This document shows, in pieces, positions 29,701 to 38,152 of a DNA stretch of 64,000 nt. Numbering within the stretch: the stretch's first letter is position 1; every line of letters begins with the position of its first letter. This DNA comes from Psychrobacter arenosus. Its GTDB lineage: Bacteria; Pseudomonadota; Gammaproteobacteria; Pseudomonadales; Moraxellaceae. The position numbers were made by a program, and so were the translations under genes. Under the pieces are notes generated by a model. It did no database searches and was not told where the DNA came from. It saw nothing but the letters and a program-made list of their open reading frames with translations. The stretch lies in NCBI RefSeq assembly GCF_904848165.1, contig NZ_LR884459.1:3534001-3598000 (forward strand). The letters run 5' to 3'.

Positions 29701-32700
29701 CAATCAAAGCATCAAAGGACTTTATTTCTAAGTCACCTGAGCGGTGTGGAAGGTGCGGTAGCTGAGTACTTGACAACGTACCGATTTCTAAGTCACCTGA
29801 GCGGTGTGGAAGTCTATCGATTGCGCTGTTTTGCCAGTCTGTACTTTCTAAGTCACCTGAGCGGTGTGGAAGGACAATCCAAACACGCCTAGATTGCGTT
29901 ATGTTTTCTAAGTCACCTGAGCGGTGTGGAAGTGATAATCTAGTAAAAACGTCATTGCAAAGCATTTCTAAGTCACCTGAGCGGTGTGGAAGAGGTCAAC
30001 GATTACAGCGTCTTTATGGCAGCATTTCTAAGTCACCTGAGCGGTGTGGAAGACTTGAAGAAATTGACAATCACTTGACCAAAATTTTCTAAGTCACCTG
30101 AGCGGTGTGGAAGGTTAATGCAAATGCGGCATCATTGGTACATGATTTCTAAGTCACCTGAGCGGTGTGGAAGTGGTACAAAAAAACCACCGCTAGGGTG
30201 GTTGTTTTCTAAGTCACCTGAGCGGTGTGGAAGCATTCAACGCGCTATCAGCGGCAATGACTTGATTTCTAAGTCACCTGAGCGGTGTGGAAGTTACAAC
30301 AAAAAGACGGTCAAAAAAGAAGAGTTTTCTAAGTCACCTGAGCGGTGTGGAAGTCAGGCGTAGCGTTGCCTGCCGTACTTGCACTTTTCTAAGTCACCTG
30401 AGCGGTGTGGAAGTCTCCAAGAAAACCACAAGACCTTCCTTGCCATTTCTAAGTCACCTGAGCGGTGTGGAAGTTTTAATAAGCGTATAATAAGATACTT
30501 AGAAATTTCTAAGTCACCTGAGCGGTGTGGAAGGAAAGGTTGCGCGCAAAGGCTGGAATGGCACTTTTCTAAGTCACCTGAGCGGTGTGGAAGTGACCAG
30601 CACGCCAGCTAGGAAGAACCATAGCTTTCTAAGTCACCTGAGCGGTGTGGAAGCACCCATAGTTTCTAGGTTGTTGCGCTCAACCTTTCTAAGTCACCTG
30701 AGCGGTGTGGAAGCATGTGTTTTGGCTATCTGCTCGATGCAATCATTTCTAAGTCACCTGAGCGGTGTGGAAGGCACTGTTTTTAACGCCAGGTATTCAC
30801 GGTATTTTCTAAGTCACCTGAGCGGTGTGGAAGCATTACCACTTGCATAGGGGTTTTGGTTTACATTTCTAAGTCACCTGAGCGGTGTGGAAGACATAAA
30901 GCTAGTAAAAAAAGGCGAATGGTACTTTCTAAGTCACCTGAGCGGTGTGGAAGCATTACCACTTGCATAGGGGTTTTGGTTTACATTTCTAAGTCACCTG
31001 AGCGGTGTGGAAGACATAAAGCTAGTAAAAAAAGGCGAATGGTACTTTCTAAGTCACCTGAGCGGTGTGGAAGATATTCATTTCCTTAAAATCGACATTA
31101 ACTAATTTCTAAGTCACCTGAGCGGTGTGGAAGCGCGATGGCTATGCGACCAATGAGCGTATTACTTTCTAAGTCACCTGAGCGGTGTGGAAGAAATACT
31201 CTAATAGATTAACTGGTTTTTGTGTATTTCTAAGTCACCTGAGCGGTGTGGAAGGCATCAGCAGCAGCTCAATAAATTCTTATGGCTTTCTAAGTCACCT
31301 GAGCGGTGTGGAAGAGCTTTTATAGATACCTTTGTTTTGCGCTTTATTTCTAAGTCACCTGAGCGGTGTGGAAGCGTAGCTTTAATAGCAACTACCCTGA
31401 CAAACTTTTCTAAGTCACCTGAGCGGTGTGGAAGGTCTCAAAATAAAAGTAACCGTACTTGTGGTATTTCTAAGTCACCTGAGCGGTGTGGAAGCCTCGC
31501 TCTTTAGCACCAAGTCGTAAGACTCATTTCTAAGTCACCTGAGCGGTGTGGAAGGTTTGGTTAGATACTTTGGAACACAAGACAAGTTTCTAAGTCACCT
31601 GAGCGGTGTGGAAGTCGTCACGCTCGATTAGTGAGTTTTGCCAGTTTTTCTAAGTCACCTGAGCGGTGTGGAAGGTTGACGTAAACAGTCATATAAACTT
31701 TCTTCTTTTCTAAGTCACCTGAGCGGTGTGGAAGAACAGCGATTTTTTATACGGCTACTACGCTTATTTCTAAGTCACCTGAGCGGTGTGGAAGTTAGAG
31801 GTTGGCGAAGCGCTAGACGAGAATAATTTCTAAGTCACCTGAGCGGTGTGGAAGTTGCTAAATAAGAATTTAAATTGAATGGAGATTTTCTAAGTCACCT
31901 GAGCGGTGTGGAAGTCACTATCTTTTTGCACAATGTACCGAGCGCATTTCTAAGTCACCTGAGCGGTGTGGAAGTACGGATTTGAATGATGGCTTGCTGC
32001 TCGACTTTTCTAAGTCACCTGAGCGGTGTGGAAGGTTGACGTAAACAGTCATATAAACTTTCTTCTTTTCTAAGTCACCTGAGCGGTGTGGAAGATATTC
32101 AAACGATGTCTGACCATCCACATCGCTTTCTAAGTCACCTGAGCGGTGTGGAAGGTTGACGTAAACAGTCATATAAACTTTCTTCTTTTCTAAGTCACCT
32201 GAGCGGTGTGGAAGGGTTACTTTTATTTTGAGACAAAAGAGCTACTTTTCTAAGTCACCTGAGCGGTGTGGAAGGTAGCTAGCAATTATGACATTTATAA
32301 GAAATTTTTCTAAGTCACCTGAGCGGTGTGGAAGACCCGATGCTGTCTCGTCAGTTGACCACTGGATTTCTAAGTCACCTGAGCGGTGTGGAAGATCACG
32401 ATGCACACGCATAAGGAGAACAACATTTTCTAAGTCACCTGAGCGGTGTGGAAGTTTTATTCTCCTCTTTAATGGATGAGTTGGCTTTTCTAAGTCACCT
32501 GAGCGGTGTGGAAGTAACGTCCAGCCACGATAATCGTTGTACTCTTTTTCTAAGTCACCTGAGCGGTGTGGAAGGATTTATCCTTTACTGCGTGTGATTT
32601 AAGCGATTTCTAAGTCACCTGAGCGGTGTGGAAGTTCATCTTCGGTCAATTCGTGGTCGGGGTCTTTTTCTAAGTCACCTGAGCGGTGTGGAAGTAATGG

Positions 32701-32935
32701 AGCTTGGCGAGCGCGTGCAACGTGAATTTCTAAGTCACCTGAGCGGTGTGGAAGGAAATCAAAGGGGCTTTAACACAACAAACTAATTTCTAAGTCACCT
32801 GAGCGGTGTGGAAGAAAACTAAAGGCGCTGAGCTTGGCGAATTAGTTTTCTAAGTCACCTGAGCGGTGTGGAAGGGCGACAGGGCTTAACTTACAACGTA
32901 CTAAGGATTTCTAAGTCACCTGAGCGGTGTGGAAG
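26783..32935 (-). CRISPR. type I-F CRISPR array, 103 repeats and 102 spacers
   Basis: 28-nt repeat, in crRNA sense CTTCCACACCGCTCAGG continuing TGACTTAGAAA; CACC/GGTG form the Cas6f stem around a GCTCA loop and the 8-nt handle is CTTAGAAA. Spacing is 60 bp (32-nt spacers) with five 33-nt spacers. Nearly all repeats are identical. The distal one (26783) is decayed at one end, and three near the distal end (27083, 27143, 27203) have loop changes (GTATA, GCATA). The handle orientation and repeat decay show transcription on the minus strand, from the leader at the right, away from cas6f. Spacers 27832-28011, 30832-30951 and one triplicated spacer are duplicated (see findings). Confidence 0.98.
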
Positions 32936-33111
32936 AGGAGATTTTATCCTCAAAAAGTCGTTATAACAAGGCTTGGAGAGTAAAAGCCTTATTTTACCCT
33001 CCATTTTTCACATTGTTATAACTTATTGATTTAATAGTAAGTTTTTAAATAGCTCAAAAAAAGGGTTTTTACGCCGATCTTTGGGTAATTCGTCATTACC
33101 AATTTGTTAGC
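32936..33111 (-). promoter_or_regulatory. CRISPR leader
   Basis: AT-rich, gene-free stretch between the cas6f stop and the first repeat. It carries nested inverted repeats: GTTATAACAA (32960-32969) with TTGTTATAAC (33013-33022), AAGGCTT (32968-32974) with AAGCCTT (32984-32990), and GGAGAGTAAAA with TTTTACCCTCC (32975-33003). A TAAAAT (32991-32996, minus) may be the -10 box. It should hold the array promoter and the integration signals. Confidence 0.8.
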
Positions 33112-33717
33112 TTACCAATGGGGCACGGTTACGCCAGTAGTCATAGTATTAAGACCATAGGTATTAAACGCTCCTTTAACTGGGCTATCTACCACTTCTT
33201 GAAGGATAGATAGTCTATAAATCACGTCATTAGTTTCACTCTTTAGATTAATAAACGGCACTTTCAACTCAGGTTTGCGTTTTTTGACAGTGACCATAGC
33301 GTCTTCATAGCTAACCCCTAGCTTTTCAGCGAGAGTGTGCGCCTGAATCTCCATTGGCTTAAAGCGATAACGTTTTACCACTGCATGGCCCGTTGCCTTA
33401 TTACCAACCTCACTGATGCTTTTTACATGCACATAGTCACTAAGGCGAGACAACCATTTGTGCAAATCAAGTGTTTCTAAATCTGCCTGACTTGGGGCGA
33501 AGACTCGTAGTTTATGTCCCAGCTTAGAGGATTGCTCCTTTTTATCATCGTAGTGGTAGTCAGGGAAGCTTACCCCGATACTGTCGATGCCGTGTTCATT
33601 CTTGACCTCAGCAAGTGCTATATGCAACTGTGTATAGAGCTTTTGCCATATAAAGTAGGGCGAGATATCGGGGTCGGGTATTAGGGTAATCTCTTGGTAG
33701 TGAGTAAGCTGACTCAT
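33112..33717 (-). CDS. cas6f: Cas6f (Csy4) crRNA endoribonuclease
   Basis: Cuts the pre-crRNA at the base of each repeat hairpin and stays bound to the 3' end of the crRNA in the Csy complex. 201 residues, near the 187 of Pseudomonas. The catalytic histidine is expected at H32 in YTQLHIALAEV. Conserved VKRYRFKPMEIQAH follows; the C-terminal part contains VPFINLKSETN. Last of the minus-strand csy1-4 genes and next to the leader, 4 bp after csy3. Confidence 0.95.
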   Translation of the reverse strand: MSQLTHYQEITLIPDPDISPYFIWQKLYTQLHIALAEVKNEHGIDSIGVSFPDYHYDDKKEQSSKLGHKLRVFAPSQADLETLDLHKWLSRLSDYVHVKSISEVGNKATGHAVVKRYRFKPMEIQAHTLAEKLGVSYEDAMVTVKKRKPELKVPFINLKSETNDVIYRLSILQEVVDSPVKGAFNTYGLNTMTTGVTVPHW

Positions 33718-33720
33718 AGA

Positions 33721-34725
33721 TTACTCCTTACCACTGGCACCAAATACGCCACCACGAATGAGTACCGCCATCACATAGTGCTGCTGCTCGACGTCGGGTG
33801 TTTCTCCTTTCAATATCCAATTATCGAATAGGCTATAAAAGTCCATTTTCGCTTTAGGCTGACGGAAAGCTGTGCCTAAGGTAGTCACTGCGCCGTAAGG
33901 TTCGATAGCAATAGGGAACTCGGCGTCGGGATACCAAGTATCGATAGTGCGGATAGCATTACCAATCTTTTGGGAGTGCATGCCTGCTTTACCATTGATT
34001 TGGTAAAGTTCTTTACTCTTAGTCTTGCCAGTATCTAAAACCAGCTCTTGAGAAGGATAAACCTCCTGACCATATCCCATCTTCGCTGCGCCTTTTACGT
34101 AAAGAATAACAAAGGCTTCTCCTGTTAGACCTTTCTCAATTAGATTGGCTAACTCAGTGAGCTGTTCGTTAGAGTCGTCAAAGTCACGTAAAGATAAGGA
34201 CTTACCGGCGAAATTTAGCTCGTGCTTATTGCCCGCTACTTCACAAGTGACTTCAACGTCGATGCTCTCTGCTCCTACGCGATTGCGCCATAACCAACGA
34301 GCGTTAGCGATATTGGTCGCGTAACGACGAGCAAGCTCACTGACTCCTTGAGTATTTAAATAGTCTTGTACAGTAGCCTCCAACGCTTGCTGATACTCGC
34401 TGTCATTGCATACATTAGGTTTACCTGTGAATGGCAGGACTTTGCAACTCCAAGTCACTACTAAGGTATCGTTTGCTTCATCAAGAGCAGCAGAATCAAC
34501 ACGCTGTAAATTGGCTTTTTCAATCTCAGCGTCTAGTTTTGCAGGGTCAATTTTATTAGCGTTCTTAAGACGATTACTGATGGTGCCGCGTACGGACTTT
34601 TCTTTAATAGTCACTGGAGTCGATTTTGCTTGCAAGTTCTGGCTGTCACGCTGCGCGAAAAAAGCGTCAGAGATATCTAGGTTGCGCTCAAAAGCCAATA
34701 CAGATGCGGTTTTTAAATTGCTCAT
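33721..34725 (-). CDS. cas7f: Cas7f (Csy3) backbone subunit
   Basis: Forms the six-copy helical backbone of the type I-F Cascade around the crRNA spacer. 334 residues; typical stretches are SVLAFERNLDISDAFF, ARYATNIANARWLWRNRVGAE, YPSQELVLDTGKTKSKELY and the C-terminal HYVMAVLIRGGVFGASG. Family length is about 330-340. Located between csy2 and csy4. Confidence 0.96.
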   Translation of the reverse strand: MSNLKTASVLAFERNLDISDAFFAQRDSQNLQAKSTPVTIKEKSVRGTISNRLKNANKIDPAKLDAEIEKANLQRVDSAALDEANDTLVVTWSCKVLPFTGKPNVCNDSEYQQALEATVQDYLNTQGVSELARRYATNIANARWLWRNRVGAESIDVEVTCEVAGNKHELNFAGKSLSLRDFDDSNEQLTELANLIEKGLTGEAFVILYVKGAAKMGYGQEVYPSQELVLDTGKTKSKELYQINGKAGMHSQKIGNAIRTIDTWYPDAEFPIAIEPYGAVTTLGTAFRQPKAKMDFYSLFDNWILKGETPDVEQQHYVMAVLIRGGVFGASGKE

Positions 34726-34782
34726 AGTTATTTTCCTTTATTAATAACAGTGGATTGTTTTGGTTTTAGTTAGATAAAAATA

Positions 34783-35760
34783 TTAATGATCGTACTCTTG
34801 GGTGACTAGATAGAGCGACTGCTCAGCGTCATAGTCATAACGCCAAAAGGCGTTGGCTATGTCATGCGCGCTGTCGATACCCCCTAAACGCTGTGGATAT
34901 ACCCATTTTCCTAAGCTATAAATAGACTCAACATATTGACTGGTATATTCCGGATTGCGTACATTTTGCATCTCACCTGCCTCATATAACTCAGAGATAC
35001 CTTGATAGCCTATTGGCATAGGTACTAGCCAACCGTGACCTGACTTGCGAGAAGTGGTCAGCCATTTGGTATCACCATTTTTTTGTGTTTCTGGAATATG
35101 ATGCAGGGCACATACTTCAATTAAAGCATCTAAAGGGGTAGCTTCAGGTTTTTCTTGTTGGATTTCCTGGATAATCTCTGCAAAGTCATCTTGTGCGTCT
35201 ATCAATACAAAGGCGGGCAGTAACTGGGGAACAATGGTATCTAAATCATCGTCATCGAAGAATTGCACCGGTTGAAATCGATCGATACCTTGGACACTAC
35301 CGCCTGCCATACGCTGTTGCCAAACCCATTGATGGCTCCGTTTAATCAGGCTTTGTTGCTCTTCATCGCTTAAGCGGTTTTCAGCTAAAACTTCCACAGC
35401 TAAAGTAACCACCAGACGACATTTACCTTCTTCTATAATAGAGGCGGTCTTACCGTCTTTTTTGATCGGATTACGACTCTGGTTAAAGGTGTAATTGTTA
35501 TAATTTTTATCGCGATACATTTGCGGTTGGCAGTCATGACAGGCAATTAGAACGCCGCCCAGTGATAAGTCAGCTAAGTCGTCTGTAGTCGCTAGTTTGC
35601 GCGACATAGCATGAAAACTACCCAAAAACCCAGTAATAGCAGGAAAGCCGTAAGTTAGTGGACTAGAGATGGTGTTCGCTCCCTCAACCACCAACTTTTT
35701 AAATAATAAGTAGCCGACAATGTCTTTTGTCTGCTCATGATTGTTATCTAGGCGACTCAT
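34783..35760 (-). CDS. cas5f: Cas5f (Csy2) subunit
   Basis: Binds the 5' handle of the crRNA with Cas8f at the foot of Cascade. 325 residues; the conserved SPLTYGFPAITGFLGSFHAM and the C-terminal PQRLGGIDSAHDIANAFWRYDYD are visible. It overlaps the csy1 stop by four bases (coupled translation) and is 57 bp before csy3. Confidence 0.95.
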   Translation of the reverse strand: MSRLDNNHEQTKDIVGYLLFKKLVVEGANTISSPLTYGFPAITGFLGSFHAMSRKLATTDDLADLSLGGVLIACHDCQPQMYRDKNYNNYTFNQSRNPIKKDGKTASIIEEGKCRLVVTLAVEVLAENRLSDEEQQSLIKRSHQWVWQQRMAGGSVQGIDRFQPVQFFDDDDLDTIVPQLLPAFVLIDAQDDFAEIIQEIQQEKPEATPLDALIEVCALHHIPETQKNGDTKWLTTSRKSGHGWLVPMPIGYQGISELYEAGEMQNVRNPEYTSQYVESIYSLGKWVYPQRLGGIDSAHDIANAFWRYDYDAEQSLYLVTQEYDH

Positions 35761-37142
35761 AGAAATACTCCTCTGCCAGCTCGCTCATATAGTTTAGTCA
35801 TAGCTTCTATCTCGCGCTCCCATTCGAGGTGCTCAGCATCGGCAAACTCTCTCTTAATCTCTTTAAACTCGTCTTGTAGTAGTGAATTAAGCCAACGTGC
35901 GAAGTTATGAATAATCTGTTGATGCCAAGCAGCGCTACTGTCTTCACGTTTGGCTTTAAAGTCTGCTTGTCCGTCTAATTCTGCGCGTAATGGGTCTAGC
36001 CAGTACTTCTCGCAATCATCTAGCTCGTAATCTTTAGACCATCCTACAGGCATAGTGCTGCGTAGATGCTCTGCTGATTCAAAGATATAATTTAATATTT
36101 CATCAATAGCCTGTTTGCGAGCATCACGAATGTCTACGATATTGCGCTGGTCTTTGACGGCTTTAAATACTTTGGAGAGAGCAGGTTTGGCCTTATGCGC
36201 CAAAGCGCTACCAAAGATAGAGTTGGCAAATTTTGAAGGTTTAAAAGTATCGGTACGAGTTAGCATGGGCGGTGGCATAGAAGGTAATAAGTAATTTCGT
36301 CCCCCTTGTTTGCTCATCAGTAAGCTAACGTTTTGTGGTTTAGTACCGCCCAACTGTAAAGTAGCCAAATTATTTAGACTGACATAAGGCTGTTGCTCCG
36401 CAGTTTTTTTAAATCGATTGTCGCGAGCGCTTTTATTCTCTTCCGAAAACTTAACGTGATTGATGCGCTGATAAACTTCATGAGTCAATACAGAAGGGTA
36501 GAGTGGTACGGTAGTGATGTAATCTAGATGCGCTAAAGCTACACTGCTATAAGCATTGGTCGGCCATAAAGTTTGTTTGTTGCGTTCGTGAGTGATTGGC
36601 TGGGTAATCAGGTTTTGTAAGGCTGTTTTAAAGACTTGGTGATACTCTTTTGCCGTCTGTTGCTCTTTTGCTAGCGAGTTAGTAAAGTCAGCATTATCTG
36701 ACAGAATAAGATCACGAATTTTAGTCTTCTCATTCACGGCAAAGTCAAAAAAAGCAGCAAGGGGCAGGGCAGCAGCATTACCATTGGCATCAATATAATG
36801 ACTTTGAATAGAGTGGGTGCCGACTAAGGTCTCAGAGATATCATTAGTTTCAGTAAAGCTGATGTTGTCACCTTTCGCATCCGGATGTACCCCCTTAGAG
36901 ATATGGGTGCCGAAATTCAACTGTTTCGCCATTCGGTTGGCCGCATCAGCCACCCAATTGCCTACACTATATTTTTCTTTAGCTTCAGCCAAAGTAGTTG
37001 TAAGCACCGAAGCGCCGTCACTATCACCGTCCTCAATGGCCTTAGCGAGCTGTTTTTGCTCTTTGTCAGTTTTCTTATCATAAAGGCTGCTCAAAAAGGC
37101 ATGAACAGCCACCTTGGCAGAAATGTGATTTTGATTTTCCAT
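35757..37142 (-). CDS. cas8f: Cas8f (Csy1) large subunit
   Basis: Large subunit of type I-F Cascade, which recognises the CC/GG PAM and the 5' handle. 461 residues from the ATG at 37142 (the longer frame starts at a GTG that would overlap the AGGAG ribosome site). Features: QKLQ-rich N-terminus, WPTNAYSSVALAHLDYITTVPL, LGGTKPQNVSLLMSKQGGR (typical of Csy1), LNYIFESAEHLRSTMPVGWS and the C-terminal MTKLYERAG. First gene of csy1-4, with its own promoter at 37198-37226. Confidence 0.93.
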   Translation of the reverse strand: MENQNHISAKVAVHAFLSSLYDKKTDKEQKQLAKAIEDGDSDGASVLTTTLAEAKEKYSVGNWVADAANRMAKQLNFGTHISKGVHPDAKGDNISFTETNDISETLVGTHSIQSHYIDANGNAAALPLAAFFDFAVNEKTKIRDLILSDNADFTNSLAKEQQTAKEYHQVFKTALQNLITQPITHERNKQTLWPTNAYSSVALAHLDYITTVPLYPSVLTHEVYQRINHVKFSEENKSARDNRFKKTAEQQPYVSLNNLATLQLGGTKPQNVSLLMSKQGGRNYLLPSMPPPMLTRTDTFKPSKFANSIFGSALAHKAKPALSKVFKAVKDQRNIVDIRDARKQAIDEILNYIFESAEHLRSTMPVGWSKDYELDDCEKYWLDPLRAELDGQADFKAKREDSSAAWHQQIIHNFARWLNSLLQDEFKEIKREFADAEHLEWEREIEAMTKLYERAGRGVFL

Positions 37143-37173
37143 AAACACTCCTATATTTTTTAGTTGTATATTT

Positions 37174-37227
37174 ATAGATTAAAGTTGACTCCTGTTAAAT
37201 CTAATCTATTCACCTGAGTTAGTCAAC
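37174..37227 (-). promoter_or_regulatory. csy1 promoter with two interleaved inverted repeats
   Basis: On the minus strand TTGACT (37226-37221) and TAGATT (37203-37198) have 17-bp spacing. Two perfect inverted repeats interleave here: ATAGATTA (37174-37181) with TAATCTAT (37202-37209), and GTTGACT (37184-37190) with AGTCAAC (37221-37227). They cover the -10 and -35 boxes, so a repressor could control cas expression here. Confidence 0.6.
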
Positions 37228-37341
37228 ACCTATTTAATACCATTTATAAATAACAGCCACACCTCTTCGAAATTATTAAAATTGTCCTGTATACTTTGAA
37301 TAACCCCGTCAATTAAACTTTAGCCGTAATGGGATGAAATC

Positions 37342-37635
37342 ATGATCTTTGAGTGGGACGACCATAAAAACCGTTCAAACATTCAAAAGCATCATTTGTC
37401 CTTTGACGATGTAATTGGGGTTTTCTTTGATCCTTTTTGTCTTAGAAAGCTAGATTACAGGTTTGATGAAGAAGAGCGCTGGCAAGCCCTAGGTGCCAGC
37501 AATGGTATAACTATAGTGCTAGTAGCGTATTCTCATCGCGATAACGAAGATAATGAAATTATTCGTATAATCAGTGCACGTAAAGCCGATAGCCAAGAGA
37601 GGCGGACTTATGAATATGGTAAGAAAGGTTATTAA
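37342..37635 (+). CDS. brnT: BrnT-family toxin embedded in the cas locus
   Basis: 97-residue RelE-fold RNase toxin of the BrnT (DUF497) family. The signature FEWDDHKNRSNIQKHHLSFDDV, the RWQALGASNG block and IRIISARKADSQERRTYE are intact. It runs opposite to the cas genes and its start is about 200 bp from csy1, so the two share a divergent promoter region. It overlaps brnA by 26 bases. Family members inhibit translation by RNA cleavage. Confidence 0.9.
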   Translation: MIFEWDDHKNRSNIQKHHLSFDDVIGVFFDPFCLRKLDYRFDEEERWQALGASNGITIVLVAYSHRDNEDNEIIRIISARKADSQERRTYEYGKKGY

Positions 37636-37894
37636 TCACCCACCACAGCTTTCCTCAGAGCAGCTAGATAGACTTGCCAAACTCGAGGAGATGCCCGATA
37701 GTCATATTGATTATTCAGACATTCCGTTAACCTCTGATTGGCAAGATGCTATTCAAGGGTCTATAGGGGCTCCTGCCCATTTACTGGATAGTGACGTACT
37801 AGCTTGGTTAGCTACTCAGGATGATGCAACCAAGCGCCATGTTAGTGAAGTCATTCGTCATATCATGTTGTTACAGCAAGACAATTTCTCTTAA
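37610..37894 (+). CDS. brnA: BrnA-family antitoxin
   Basis: Antitoxin partner of BrnT. I take the ATG at 37610 (94 residues, MNMVRKVINHPPQL), with GAGAGGCGG ahead of it, rather than the upstream ATG at 37574 that lies inside the toxin frame. It has the usual BrnA N-terminal linker and the C-terminal ribbon-helix-helix (LLDSDVLAWLATQDDATKRHVSEVIRH in part: DSDVLAWLATQDD). It neutralises the toxin and normally represses the brnTA promoter. Confidence 0.85.
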   Translation: MNMVRKVINHPPQLSSEQLDRLAKLEEMPDSHIDYSDIPLTSDWQDAIQGSIGAPAHLLDSDVLAWLATQDDATKRHVSEVIRHIMLLQQDNFS

Positions 37895-37946
37895 TTCTAT
37901 TTATTCTATTTAACGCTAAGGGATAAATTACACAATAACTGCCCGT

Positions 37947-37961
37947 TATAATCTTTATAAT
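37947..37961 (+). promoter_or_regulatory. tandem TATAAT boxes before the mini-array
   Basis: TATAAT at 37947-37952 and 37956-37961 lie 9-23 bp before the first degenerate repeat on the plus strand. No good -35 at the correct distance is visible. Confidence 0.45.
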
Positions 37962-37969
37962 GCAAGCTT

Positions 37970-38105
37970 CTTTAACACCATTTAGGTGACTTAGAAAACC
38001 CAATAGGGCGGCTTTGTTTAAAAATACGGCTTTACCACCATTTAGGTGACTTAGAAATATTTCATACCGTCTATATTATTTATCACCGCATAGGTGGCTT
38101 AAAAC
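37970..38105 (+). CRISPR. degenerate three-repeat mini-array opposite to the main array
   Basis: Repeat 1 (37970-37997) and repeat 2 (38030-38057) keep the CTT start, CACC/GGTG stem and exact CTTAGAAA handle but have an ATTTA loop; repeat 3 (38078-38105) keeps CACC-GCATA-GGTG and has a decayed end (GCTTAAAAC). Spacer 1 (37998-38029) is exactly 32 nt and starts ACCCAATAGGGCGG; spacer 2 (38058-38077) is only 20 nt, TATTTCATACCGTCTATATT. The orientation is plus, opposite to the main array. It looks like a small crRNA-like unit between brnA and cas2-3. Confidence 0.85.
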
Positions 38106-38111
38106 TTTCTT

Positions 38112-38141
38112 AAAAGGCATGGGTAACCCTATGCCTTTTTT
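38112..38141. terminator. bidirectional terminator between mini-array and cas2-3
   Basis: AAAGGCATGGG pairs with CCCTATGCCTTT; runs of A before and T after allow it to end both the mini-array and the cas2-3 transcript. Confidence 0.8.
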
Positions 38142-38152
38142 GTTTCTAAAAG

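Noticed and set aside
26764..32479. Many ORFs with a repeated SKSPERCG, FLSHLSGVE or LPHRSGDLE peptide
   Set aside because: They are translations of the 28-nt CRISPR repeat every 60 bp (a multiple of three). No ribosome sites or protein character; they are not genes.
36952..36967. CCACCCAATTG in csy1 resembles the first bases of mini-array spacer 1 with a CC PAM
   Set aside because: Only 7 contiguous seed bases match and the rest diverges; many such hits occur by chance, although the PAM is correct.
37574..37609. Upstream ATG for brnA
   Set aside because: It lies inside the brnT frame without a ribosome site; the ATG at 37610 has one and gives the usual antitoxin start.
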